Shown: one piece after another, positions 1 through 8,234 of the stretch | How positions within the stretch are numbered: the first letter of the stretch is position 1 | Layout of the letters: each line of letters begins with the position of its first letter | Assembly (NCBI GenBank): GCA_934667175.1 | Contig: CAKULN010000071.1 | Span: 1-11,098 of the forward strand | Source of the DNA: an uncultured Bacteroidales bacterium | GTDB taxonomy: Bacteria > Bacteroidota > Bacteroidia > Bacteroidales > UBA932 | Direction: 5' to 3' | Length of the DNA stretch: 11,098 nucleotides | Notes under the pieces: generated by a model | What the model saw: only the letters and a program-made list of their open reading frames with translations | The model's database searches: none | What the model was told of the DNA's origin: nothing | Position numbers and translations under genes: made by a program

Positions 1-894
1 GACATCTGCGGGGTCTCGGAATCCGACCTCAAGGACTATTTCCCGGAAAGTGTAAAAGAACTTGCCGAAGCCAACGGCCTTTCCGAAGAAGAGTGCCGTC
101 AGAAGCTTGCCCTGATGTACGATGGCTATCATTTCCATCAAAATTCCATGGGCGTTTACAACCCGTTTAGTCTTCTGAACACATTTAACGTTAATGAGTT
201 CAAGGAATACTGGTTCGAGACCGGCACTCCGTCTTTCCTCGTCAATGTGATGAGGAAGACCTCGTACGACGTGACACGTCTGTCGGGCGACCTCGTGGGC
301 TCATCGCTTCTGACCGACGTGAACACGGCGTTCCTGAACCCCGTCCCGCTCCTCTACCAGAGCGGCTACCTCACCATCAAGAGTTTCGACCCGCGTTTCA
401 ACCTCTACACCCTCGGCTTCCCGAACATGGAGGTGAAGGACGGCTTCCTCAACTTCCTGCTGGGTTACTACGCCCCGGTCCAGAGCGACTCCACCAACAC
501 CCTGATCTCCCTCATGTCGATGGATGTGGAGGCCGGCAACCCGGAAAGCTTCATGACCCGCCTGGACGCCCTCTTCGCCAGGACGAACTACCAGATCCAG
601 GGCGAGAGCGAGAAGGACTTCCAGTATGCGATGTACATCATCATCGAGCTTATGGGGGAATATGTCGAGACGGAGCGCACGACCTCCAACGGTCGCATCG
701 ACATCCTCATCAAGACCAAGGATTACGTCTACGTCATCGAGATCAAGACCGACTCCACCCCGGACGAAGCCCTCGCCCAGATTGAGGAGAGGGGCTACGC
801 ACGGCCGTTCGCCGATGACCACAGGAGGATATTCAAAATCGGCGTCAACTTCTCAACCGCAAACCGCCGCATCGACGGATGGAAGGTCATCTGA
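1..894 (+). CDS. AAA-ATPase-like / PD-(D/E)XK nuclease family protein (DUF1703 type), 5' truncated
   Basis: The open frame enters at base 1 and ends at TGA 892-894, giving 297 visible residues; the N-terminal half lies outside the window. The visible N-terminal portion, including LALMYDGYHFH and YNPFSLLN, matches what I know of the end of the AAA-ATPase-like region (PF09820 type). The C-terminus is a PD-(D/E)XK nuclease-like fold (PF08011 type). Its likely active-site residues are Asp234 in GRIDILI and Glu247 and Lys249 in VIEIK, followed by a conserved QIEERGYARPF segment. The family is cytoplasmic and very numerous in Bacteroidales, and its physiological role is not established. Third codon positions are strongly G/C: 18 of 20 codons in 361-420 end in G or C, unlike the genes downstream. 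It lies 85 bp upstream of susC on the same strand. Family assignment is confident; function is not. Confidence 0.88.
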   Translation, partial: DICGVSESDLKDYFPESVKELAEANGLSEEECRQKLALMYDGYHFHQNSMGVYNPFSLLNTFNVNEFKEYWFETGTPSFLVNVMRKTSYDVTRLSGDLVGSSLLTDVNTAFLNPVPLLYQSGYLTIKSFDPRFNLYTLGFPNMEVKDGFLNFLLGYYAPVQSDSTNTLISLMSMDVEAGNPESFMTRLDALFARTNYQIQGESEKDFQYAMYIIIELMGEYVETERTTSNGRIDILIKTKDYVYVIEIKTDSTPDEALAQIEERGYARPFADDHRRIFKIGVNFSTANRRIDGWKVI

Positions 895-940
895 TCGGTA
901 GGCCAAATAAACCTATAGTGTCCTCTTTGCCCAACGCTTG

Positions 941-969
941 CTTTTGCTAAACGTTAAGTTTAACAAAAG
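941..969 (+). promoter_or_regulatory. Hairpin in the susC leader
   Basis: The arms 941-952 and 958-969 pair at 11 of 12 positions, with one C-A mismatch (947/963) and a 5-nt loop. Four T residues follow directly (970-973), and the susC ATG begins 10 nt after the stem. The stem is A/T-rich. Seen directly: the inverted repeat and its place. Inferred: it could be a weak terminator for the upstream nuclease-family gene, a 5'-UTR element controlling SusC translation or mRNA stability, or a DNA operator. The sequence does not choose among these. Confidence 0.55.
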
Positions 970-979
970 TTTTAAGCTT

Positions 980-3900
980 ATGGGTAAAAAATTATTTACA
1001 ATCGCGCTGTGCCTGTTTGTCAGCATAGGTGCAGCATTGGCCCAGACAATCAAGGTGTCCGGTACGGTCACGGACGCGGCCAACGGCGAACCCGTTGTGG
1101 GCGCTGCGGTGCAGCTCAAAGGGAGCGCCAGCACTTACGCCCTGACGGATGTTTCCGGAAGATATTCCATCTCCGTTCCAGGGGACGGAACACTGACAAT
1201 CAGCTGCCTCGGATTCATCGCCACAGAGGTGCAGATAAACAACAGGGCAACCGTAAATGTCGTACTCGAACCAGAGACTCAGCAACTTGATGACGTCGTT
1301 GTGGTTGCGTTCGGTACATCCACCAAGCAGGCTTTTACCGGATCAGCAAAGGTGATCGGATCCGATGATCTTGCAAAGTCACAGGTCTCAGCCGTCACTT
1401 CCGCCCTGGCTGGAAAGGTTGCAGGAGTCCAGTTGACATCCTCATCCGGGGCTCCTGGAAGTTCTCCATCAATACGAATCAGAGGATTCAGTTCCATATC
1501 GGCGGGAAAGGAACCGCTTTACATTGTTGATGGAATGCCTTACGATGGAGATCTTAACAACATCAATCCTAGCGATGTCGAGAGTACAACAGTCCTTAAG
1601 GATGCGGCTTCCAATTCTTTGTACGGAGCCCGTGGTGCGAATGGTGTGATCATAATCACCACAAAGAGGGCAAAAAGCAGCGAGGCGATAATCACATTTG
1701 ACGCGAAAGTAGGTGTGAACTCACGGGCACTTAAGGACTATGAATACATCAAAGATCCTGCAATGTACTATGAGACGCATTACCAGGCTCTCAAAAATTA
1801 CTATGCCGGTCTTGGTAACTCCGAACTCGCCGCGCATGAATTGGCAAATGCGGCTATCCTTAAGGACGCATCATCAGGTGGCCTTGGCTATCAGGTGTTC
1901 AATGTGCCCGAAGGGCAGTCTTTCATTGGAACCAATGGCAAGATCAACCCTGCGGCGACTCTTGGAAACACAGTCACCTCCGATGGGGTTGCATATTACC
2001 TTACACCGGATGATTGGACAAAAGAAGCCTATCGTCATTCAGTGAGACAGGAATATAATCTCAGCATTGCCGGTGGTGGCGATAAAACCAACATCTACGC
2101 ATCTATGGGCTACCTCAAGAATGAGGGCATAACCTACAATTCCGACATGACACGATTCACGTCAAGGCTTAAGGCAGACTATCAGGTCAAGTCTTGGTTG
2201 AAAGTCTATGGAAATATGTCATACGCGAAATTTGACTCCAACTCGCTTTCCGACAACGGGGAAAGCAACTCAACCGGTAATATTTGGGCTTTCACCTCTC
2301 AAATCGCTCCTATATATCCTCTTTACGTCAGGGATGCGGATGGAAACAGAATGGTTGATGCCAACGGCTTTGAGATGATGGACTACGGCGATGGCATGAA
2401 TGCAGGACTTACACGTCCGTTCATTCCGAACGCCAATCCTCTTTTCGCCAACAAGGTAAACACGAGAAACTCAGAAGGGAACGCCTTCAGTGCCTCCGGA
2501 GCCGCGGACATTTCATTCCTTAAGTTCTTCAAGTTCACGATCAACGCCACAGAATCAATAGACGAGACACGTGGAACGACTGTCAGCAACCCTTACTATG
2601 GACAGTTCGCGTCTTCCGGCGGAACCGTAGGAAAGTCCCACAGCAGGACTACAGGGTTCAACACCCAGCAGCTCCTCAACTACACTCATACATTCGGGCT
2701 TCATAACATCAATGTGATGCTGGGACACGAGTTCTATGATTATAATTACTATTATCTCTACGGGGCCAAGCAGAAGATGTTCTCGCAGGATAACAAGGAA
2801 CTCAGCGGAGCTGTCATAGACAACAAGAATGCAACTTCATATACTACTGAATATAACAACGAAGGATTCTTGTCCAGATTGCAATATGACTACGACAACA
2901 AGGTCTTTGCAAGTGCATCATTCAGACGTGACGCTTCTTCGAGGTTCGATCCAGACTATCGTTGGGGTAATTTCTGGTCTGCCGGAGCCGCATGGATCAT
3001 CAGCAAAGAGAAATGGTTCTCCGCAGGATGGGTTGACATGTTGAAACTTAAGGCATCCATTGGCTCACAAGGCAACGACAACATCGGCTCATATCTCTAC
3101 ACCGACACTTACGAAATTCTGCCGTCGGCCGGAGAAGTGGCGGCCGCGTTCCAGAGGAAAGGTAAGAAAGACATCACCTGGGAAACCAACACCAACATCA
3201 ACGTCGGTACTGAATTCACATTGTTTAATGGAATTCTGGACGGGTCGTTCGAGTACTTCAACCGTATAACATCCGATATGTTGTTCAGCTTTAACGTCGC
3301 TCCGTCCCTTGGCTACACTTATTACTATGACAACGTCGGCGACATGCGGAACTCTGGCGTCGAATTGTCATTGACCGCCAACATAATCAACCAGCGAGAC
3401 ATGCAATGGTCGGTCAATTTCAACGCGACGAAGGTGAAGAATAAGATCACCTATCTGCATGATGATGTCAAGACGCTTGAGGTTGATGGCTATAAAGGTT
3501 ACAGCGACGGTTCGTACTTTTTCGGTGAGGGTCTTCCTCTTTACACGAGATACCTTAAGAAATATGCAGGAGTCGATTCCCAGACAGGAAAGTCTCTTTG
3601 GTATAAGAATGTGAAAGACGAGAATGGCAACATCACCGGTACTGAGACAACAGATGTTTACTCAAATGCCGACTTCTACACTTGTGGAGATCCGATTCCG
3701 GATTGGTATGGTGGATTTGGAACTTCCTTCTATTTCCATGGATTCGATTTCTCCATCAACTTCTCATACCAGATTGGCGGAAAGTCCTATGACAGCGGCT
3801 ATGCCGCATCCATGGCTCCACCTACGCAAGGTAACACAGGTTCGAATTTTCACAAGGATGTGCTGAAGTCATGGTCCAAGGAAAACACTGGCTCCAATAT

Positions 3901-4189
3901 TCCAAGATTCCAGTACGCCGACAATTATACCGCCGCCGCTTCTGACAGATTCCTCACTGACGCAAGTTATCTGAACATTGAGAACATCAATGCCGGGTAC
4001 ACTTTCCCGACCAAATGGATCAGCAAGACAGGTGTGAAATCAATCAGGATATACGCTGCCGTTGAAAATGTCAACTATTGGTCAAAACGAAAAGGTTTCG
4101 ATCCTAGATACAGTTTCGCAGGTTCGACAAATGCGACGACATATCTTCCTGTCAGAACAGTTTCCGGTGGCATTACACTGAAGTTCTAA
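980..4189 (+). CDS. SusC/RagA-family TonB-dependent outer-membrane transporter
   Basis: This 1069-residue protein has the full SusC architecture. Residues 1-22 are a Sec signal peptide (MGKKLFTIAL, ending AALAQ). Residues 24-98 form a CarboxypepD_reg-like beta-sandwich (VSGTVTDAANGEPVVGA). A TonB-box-like DDVVVVAFG lies at 104-112. The plug runs to about residue 230, with the SusC signature IRIRGF, YIVDGMPYDG and LYGARGANGVIIITTKR. A large beta-barrel follows and ends in GGITLKF, with the terminal Phe typical of BamA-inserted barrels. ATG 980 is preferred over the in-frame TTG at 938 because it begins exactly at the signal peptide and lies outside the leader hairpin. It would import oligomers bound by the SusD partner encoded 37 bp downstream, driven by TonB-ExbBD. 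There is no frameshift. The substrate cannot be read from sequence; the neighbouring protease suggests peptides. Confidence 0.96.
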   Translation: MGKKLFTIALCLFVSIGAALAQTIKVSGTVTDAANGEPVVGAAVQLKGSASTYALTDVSGRYSISVPGDGTLTISCLGFIATEVQINNRATVNVVLEPETQQLDDVVVVAFGTSTKQAFTGSAKVIGSDDLAKSQVSAVTSALAGKVAGVQLTSSSGAPGSSPSIRIRGFSSISAGKEPLYIVDGMPYDGDLNNINPSDVESTTVLKDAASNSLYGARGANGVIIITTKRAKSSEAIITFDAKVGVNSRALKDYEYIKDPAMYYETHYQALKNYYAGLGNSELAAHELANAAILKDASSGGLGYQVFNVPEGQSFIGTNGKINPAATLGNTVTSDGVAYYLTPDDWTKEAYRHSVRQEYNLSIAGGGDKTNIYASMGYLKNEGITYNSDMTRFTSRLKADYQVKSWLKVYGNMSYAKFDSNSLSDNGESNSTGNIWAFTSQIAPIYPLYVRDADGNRMVDANGFEMMDYGDGMNAGLTRPFIPNANPLFANKVNTRNSEGNAFSASGAADISFLKFFKFTINATESIDETRGTTVSNPYYGQFASSGGTVGKSHSRTTGFNTQQLLNYTHTFGLHNINVMLGHEFYDYNYYYLYGAKQKMFSQDNKELSGAVIDNKNATSYTTEYNNEGFLSRLQYDYDNKVFASASFRRDASSRFDPDYRWGNFWSAGAAWIISKEKWFSAGWVDMLKLKASIGSQGNDNIGSYLYTDTYEILPSAGEVAAAFQRKGKKDITWETNTNINVGTEFTLFNGILDGSFEYFNRITSDMLFSFNVAPSLGYTYYYDNVGDMRNSGVELSLTANIINQRDMQWSVNFNATKVKNKITYLHDDVKTLEVDGYKGYSDGSYFFGEGLPLYTRYLKKYAGVDSQTGKSLWYKNVKDENGNITGTETTDVYSNADFYTCGDPIPDWYGGFGTSFYFHGFDFSINFSYQIGGKSYDSGYAASMAPPTQGNTGSNFHKDVLKSWSKENTGSNIPRFQYADNYTAAASDRFLTDASYLNIENINAGYTFPTKWISKTGVKSIRIYAAVENVNYWSKRKGFDPRYSFAGSTNATTYLPVRTVSGGITLKF

Positions 4190-4213
4190 ATAGAAAGTGA
4201 ACTCAATCAAATA

Positions 4214-4218
4214 AGGAG
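4214..4218 (+). promoter_or_regulatory. Shine-Dalgarno site choosing the SusD start
   Basis: AGGAG at 4214-4218 is 8 nt before ATG 4227 but only 2 nt before ATG 4221. The spacing favours 4227, which also begins directly at the lipoprotein signal peptide. The 12-nt string ATGAATATGAAA recurs at the start of the next gene (5910). Confidence 0.5.
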
Positions 4219-4226
4219 AAATGAAT

Positions 4227-5891
4227 ATGAAATCTATATTTAAAACATTGGTGATAGGCTCCGTAGCGATTTTGTCCGCTTCTTGCGTCAAAGAAACGTT
4301 CCCGACCAATATTGCAACATCCGGCCAATTGGGAGCCTCGGCTTCGGCTTTGGAGTCGGTGGTGAATTCATCCCCTTCGCAGTGGACTCAAGGTTATCTG
4401 GTCTACGGAAAACAAGATCAGGAGTTTGATATGGCATATCCTGGAATGATGATAATATCAGACAGTGCCGCCGGAGAAATAGTAGACTCTGGAGAGACTG
4501 GCTATGACTGGTACTCATTCTGGTCATCCAACAATTATTCATTGGCGGAGACAAGCAGCAGAGCATACGTCCCATGGCGAACTTATTATATTTTTGTGAA
4601 AAGCGCCAATGATGTCATCGGTGCGGTGGATCCGGAAACTGCCAGTGAAGTTCAGCTTCAATTCCTTGCAAAGGCCTTGTGTTATAGAGCGTTCGCATAT
4701 CTCAATCTGGCAAGGATGTATGAGTATAAGGCTCCGACAGACCCTGCTGTGGTGGGCACATACAAACCAGAAGCTGACATCACAGGCTTGACCGTCCCGA
4801 TTGTCACGGAGAAGACCACTCCTGAAGAAGCTAAGAACAATCCTCGCGCTACAGTGGAACAGATCTACGAATTGATCTTCTCGGACCTTGACGCCGCCGA
4901 GAAATATTTCGAGGGAACCACAAGCACAACCAGCCTTTTCCCTACACTTGCGGTCGCTTATGGACTCAAGGCCAGAGCTTATCTTGAGAGAGGATCGGCT
5001 GGTGTCAGCGGAGCGTTCGCAAGTGCGGCTGAATATGCGAGAAAAGCACTTGACGCCTTTGGTGGAAGTCCTCTTACGCAAGCCCAATGGGAAGATCCTA
5101 TAAATGGATTCAACAATGCGTCCGCTAACAGTAACTCTTGGATGTGGTATCTACAGTATGACGCCGAGAACATGGGCAATCTCTGCAACTTTGTCGCTCA
5201 CATGAGCTGCGAGCAGACATGGACAGCTTATGGTTGGAATGTGGGGCGTGGAATCGCGAAATCCCTTTACAACCAGATTCCGGACACCGATTTCCGCAAG
5301 CATTCATGGCTCGATCCTAAGGGTGATGACTACTACCTCTATAAATTTGGCAGGGAGAGAGGTGGAAAAAACGACCCTTACAAGAAGATAGGTGGCGGCA
5401 ATTTTGCCTATGCCAACATCAAGTTCCGTCCGGCATCCGGAGACTATGCCACATACAAGGTTGGCGGTGCTTCACAGGTCCCGATAATGAGGATGGAGGA
5501 AATGATGCTGATAGAGGCTGAGGCATTGGCGATGTCCGGAGATCTCGCGGGAGGCAAAACAGTCCTTAATTCGTTGATCCAGACACGAAATCCTGAATAT
5601 ACATGCGACAATGTCGCTACTGCGGCCTTGTTCCAGCAGGAAGTATATTTACAAAAGAGAATTGAACTCTGGGGTGAAGGTTTGATCTACTATGATGCCA
5701 AAAGATTGGGCGCTGGTGTCCACAATGGTTATAATGGAACAAACGCACAGGAGGGATACAGGTTCAACTGCGCAGGTGTGGCTCCATGGTGGAACTTCGT
5801 GATTCCGCTGTCTGAAATTTCAGGAAACCCTGCCCTCAAGGGATTCAACAATCCTGACCCTACCAAATCCGTAGAGGAATGGACAGAATAA
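4227..5891 (+). CDS. SusD/RagB-family substrate-binding outer-membrane lipoprotein
   Basis: This is a 554-residue protein, a usual size for SusD. Residues 1-19 are a lipoprotein signal (MKSIFKTLVIGSVAILSAS) with lipidated Cys20. The mature start CVKET has Lys at +3 and Glu at +4, a partial fit to the Bacteroidota surface-export signal. SusD hallmarks are YRAFAYLNLARMYEY in the TPR-like region, an EYARKALDA helix, QVPIMRMEEMMLIEAEAL at about 417-434, RIELWGEGLIYYDAKRLG, and the C-terminal FVIPLSEISGNPALKGFNNP. In this family the protein lids the SusC barrel and hands over substrate at the cell surface. It follows susC by 37 bp. Its TAA overlaps an ATG at 5891, but the next gene probably starts at 5916. 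It is intact, and the ligand is not predictable from sequence. Confidence 0.95.
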   Translation: MKSIFKTLVIGSVAILSASCVKETFPTNIATSGQLGASASALESVVNSSPSQWTQGYLVYGKQDQEFDMAYPGMMIISDSAAGEIVDSGETGYDWYSFWSSNNYSLAETSSRAYVPWRTYYIFVKSANDVIGAVDPETASEVQLQFLAKALCYRAFAYLNLARMYEYKAPTDPAVVGTYKPEADITGLTVPIVTEKTTPEEAKNNPRATVEQIYELIFSDLDAAEKYFEGTTSTTSLFPTLAVAYGLKARAYLERGSAGVSGAFASAAEYARKALDAFGGSPLTQAQWEDPINGFNNASANSNSWMWYLQYDAENMGNLCNFVAHMSCEQTWTAYGWNVGRGIAKSLYNQIPDTDFRKHSWLDPKGDDYYLYKFGRERGGKNDPYKKIGGGNFAYANIKFRPASGDYATYKVGGASQVPIMRMEEMMLIEAEALAMSGDLAGGKTVLNSLIQTRNPEYTCDNVATAALFQQEVYLQKRIELWGEGLIYYDAKRLGAGVHNGYNGTNAQEGYRFNCAGVAPWWNFVIPLSEISGNPALKGFNNPDPTKSVEEWTE

Positions 5892-5915
5892 TGAATGATT
5901 AATTTCTGCATGAAT

Positions 5916-8159
5916 ATGAAAAAGTTTTACAAGATTATATTGATTCTGATAGCACTGCCGCTTCTGGCCATTGCCTGTGGGAAGGATGACCTGAAGTATG
6001 AACAAGGTGCAGCCGAGGACGAGAATTGTTACGGGGTATATTTCCCTACGCAGGATTTGCCGAGTGAGTTCGACCCGTCCGACCCGTGCGTTGTCACAGT
6101 CAAGGCATCACGTACGAACGCCAAGGGAAACATCACTGTACCGGTTGAGATTAAGCAAAGCGAAGGGAATGTGTTCTCTGTCGCACCTATCACGTTTGAG
6201 GACGGGCAGACAGAAACCACTTTCGACATTACTTTCCCTGATGCGGAACTTGGGACGGAGTATTCAATCACCGTGTCGGTAACTGATCCGCAGTACGCCA
6301 AGGTCTATGGCGTCCAGAAAACATTCTTGGACATCAATCTGTCAAGGGTTAAATGGGATCCCGTCAAAGACGCCAGTGGTGCAAGCGAGGCCGGAATAGC
6401 CCTCTACCGTGATGACTTCTTCACGACATTCTTTGGTGTGTCTAATGTGGAATATAAAGTGGAGGTTCAGGAAAATGCCGGAAAGCCTGGAATATACCGC
6501 TTGAAGAACGTTTATGGCGAAGCTTATCCTTACAATGAGCCAGGAGATTGGGATGACTCGAAGGATTATTACTTGATAGTCAACGCTGAGGATCCTGAAT
6601 GTGTGTACATCAGCACCCAGGCGACAGGCTGTGACTGGTCTTATGGCGTGTGCTATGTCAGCAGTATCGCTGGACTTAGGCTCGCGCAGGGTAAAACCAA
6701 GGATGAGGTGAAAGCCTTAGGGGCCTTTGGCACCCTTAGCAATGGCGTGATCACATTCCCTAAAGGAACATTGCTATTTGGGATGGCGGATTACAATAAT
6801 GGAGGATTGTATACAGCGAACAAAAATGGGATGTTCAGGATAATTCTCCCGGGAGGAAAGCCGGTGGACTATTCGTTCGGAGTGTCATCTGGCCTTACAA
6901 AAGATGGTAAAGTGCCTGTCTCATTCACACTTGGCGCTGACATAACCAAGGTCATCTACAAAGTGTTTGAGGGAAGTCTTGACAAGGAAGGCATCCAGGA
7001 AGCCCACTATGATGTGATTTCTGCTAAGGATGCGCAGGAAGTGACTGAAAGCAAGACCGTTGCGGTATCATGTGCCAAGACAGGAGTTTACACCCTTGTG
7101 GCCGTTGCCTATGACAAGGACGGTGTCAAGAAGGGATACGATGGCACTTCATTCGGTTTTGTGGCCTCTGGCGATGAAGAAGCTAAAGCGACTGTGATAA
7201 GCGCTGGGCTTGAGCTTACTTCAAGATATGAGGCTACCGGCAACACCAAACGGAATTCGTGTCTTGTATATGCTTATGGCAAGGACATCACAGACATAAA
7301 GATGGGACTTTATCTTTCCGATGACAATGCCTTGAATAATTTGGACTCTCTTGCAGCAAGTATGAAGTCTTTGAGTGCCGAGAACATTGCGGCCGTCAAT
7401 GGAGAAGGGTTCGCCGATATGTTCACAAAGCTTAGCCCTGTCACGGATTACACACTTGTAGTATGGGCGACCAATGGTTTCACCACGAAGATTGTGACAG
7501 ATGTGGTTACTACGGAGGGGCTTCCGAGAATGGACCTTGGTGAAGGTGCGTTCACTTATGGCGTGTTTTTCACAAATGATGGAAAACCATCCGTGGATAA
7601 AGGTCTGACATTGCAGCGTGACCCGAATTATGAGAACACCTATATCATTCCTGATTGGGGATATGGTGTGGACTTTGAGTTCACCTACGACCCGACTACC
7701 GGAAAAGTCTTTGTCCCGGCTCAATTTATTGGTTATGTACATCCTTCTTACGGGGAAGTCAATGTAGGCGAGGTGAAGAATGTACTTGGTGAGAAACATA
7801 AGGACTACGACAAATTCGTGGACAGCAGCTATGATCCGGAGTCCCATACATTCAAATTCTGTGTGGCGTATTATTGTAAAGCCGGGACGTTCGGATGGGG
7901 AATCGAGACATTTACATTGGATAATGCCATTGAATTCACACAAACCGCTGGTTCCCCGTTGAGGATCAAAGCAAATATTCCTGATGTCACTCGTTCCCTC
8001 CCTTTCACAATAACGGAACTTGAAAAGGTTATGACATGTGGGTCTTTCGCCGGACTTGATGTCATTCCTTCCTTAAAGACCGTCAGGTTCAATGCGGTTG
8101 ACCATGAGGCAAGAAGAATGGACAAATCGTTCCATGCGGACGGAAGGCTGTTTGAATAA
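5916..8159 (+). CDS. Large multidomain beta-sandwich surface lipoprotein
   Basis: This is a 747-residue SusD-neighbour lipoprotein. MKKFYKIILILIALPLLAIA is the signal, with lipidated Cys21. The mature start CGKDDL places Lys-Asp-Asp at +3 to +5, matching the described lipoprotein export signal and implying surface display. Inferred domains are: Calx-beta-like about 36-140 (PVEIKQSEGNVFSV, GTEYSITVSV); beta-domain A about 158-311 (YRLKNVYG, PYNEPGDWDDSKDYYLIVN); two fibronectin-III-like segments about 315-420 and 425-535 (TGVYTLVAVAYD, PVTDYTLVVWA); and beta-domain B about 538-671, which resembles A. A short basic tail follows. There is no catalytic motif, so a binding or scaffolding role beside SusCD is inferred. 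In-frame ATGs at 5895 and 5910 are alternative starts; 5916 begins at the basic n-region. It is 24 bp after SusD and ends 27 bp before the next hairpin. Confidence 0.85.
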   Translation: MKKFYKIILILIALPLLAIACGKDDLKYEQGAAEDENCYGVYFPTQDLPSEFDPSDPCVVTVKASRTNAKGNITVPVEIKQSEGNVFSVAPITFEDGQTETTFDITFPDAELGTEYSITVSVTDPQYAKVYGVQKTFLDINLSRVKWDPVKDASGASEAGIALYRDDFFTTFFGVSNVEYKVEVQENAGKPGIYRLKNVYGEAYPYNEPGDWDDSKDYYLIVNAEDPECVYISTQATGCDWSYGVCYVSSIAGLRLAQGKTKDEVKALGAFGTLSNGVITFPKGTLLFGMADYNNGGLYTANKNGMFRIILPGGKPVDYSFGVSSGLTKDGKVPVSFTLGADITKVIYKVFEGSLDKEGIQEAHYDVISAKDAQEVTESKTVAVSCAKTGVYTLVAVAYDKDGVKKGYDGTSFGFVASGDEEAKATVISAGLELTSRYEATGNTKRNSCLVYAYGKDITDIKMGLYLSDDNALNNLDSLAASMKSLSAENIAAVNGEGFADMFTKLSPVTDYTLVVWATNGFTTKIVTDVVTTEGLPRMDLGEGAFTYGVFFTNDGKPSVDKGLTLQRDPNYENTYIIPDWGYGVDFEFTYDPTTGKVFVPAQFIGYVHPSYGEVNVGEVKNVLGEKHKDYDKFVDSSYDPESHTFKFCVAYYCKAGTFGWGIETFTLDNAIEFTQTAGSPLRIKANIPDVTRSLPFTITELEKVMTCGSFAGLDVIPSLKTVRFNAVDHEARRMDKSFHADGRLFE

Positions 8160-8186
8160 TAATTAATTACACATAGTCTGACAACA

Positions 8187-8228
8187 ATGGATCCAGTCTT
8201 GGTTTCAGGCTGGATCCATATTAATTTT
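8187..8228 (+). terminator. Strong hairpin between lipoprotein and protease genes (terminator or attenuator)
   Basis: Arms 8187-8199 and 8207-8219 pair at all 13 positions, 12 Watson-Crick plus one T-G, around a 7-nt loop. A T-rich but interrupted tract (ATTAATTTT) follows at 8220-8228. It sits 27 nt after the stop of the large lipoprotein and ends 15 nt before the proposed protease start. The shape fits an intrinsic terminator or partial read-through attenuator that would lower protease expression relative to SusCD. The interrupted U-tract also allows an RNA-processing or stabilising stem. Confidence 0.6.
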
Positions 8229-8234
8229 GATGAG

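Noticed and set aside
301..822. 173-codon open frame on the - strand inside the left gene
   Set aside because: It is antisense to a well-supported family protein in GC-rich codons and its translation is low-complexity Val/Asp/Glu/Gly-rich, as expected of a shadow frame.
901..918. TAGG...CCTA inverted repeat as a terminator after the left gene
   Set aside because: There are only four pairs and no T-tract follows; the 941-969 hairpin is far stronger.
922..929. CCTCTTTG as a susC -7 element
   Set aside because: Only the TTTG half fits TAnnTTTG, and no -33 TTTG is found at suitable spacing upstream.
938..979. TTG 938 as an extended susC start
   Set aside because: The extension spans the leader hairpin and precedes an already complete signal peptide beginning at ATG 980.
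7221..7943. 240-codon open frame on the - strand inside the large lipoprotein
   Set aside because: It is fully antisense to a clear beta-domain coding region, with no signal, motif or ribosome site that I recognise.
8222..8229. TAATTTTG, a perfect match to the TAnnTTTG -7 consensus, with TTG at 8199-8201 at 20-nt spacing, as a protease promoter
   Set aside because: The implied transcription start would fall at about the GTG start codon (8235) or later, and the match overlaps the T-rich tail of the hairpin, where such strings arise by chance. It would need a mapped start site to revive.
8187..8234. ATG 8187 as the protease start
   Set aside because: It is the first base of the hairpin stem and would put a 16-residue extension with several acidic residues before a normal lipoprotein signal peptide.
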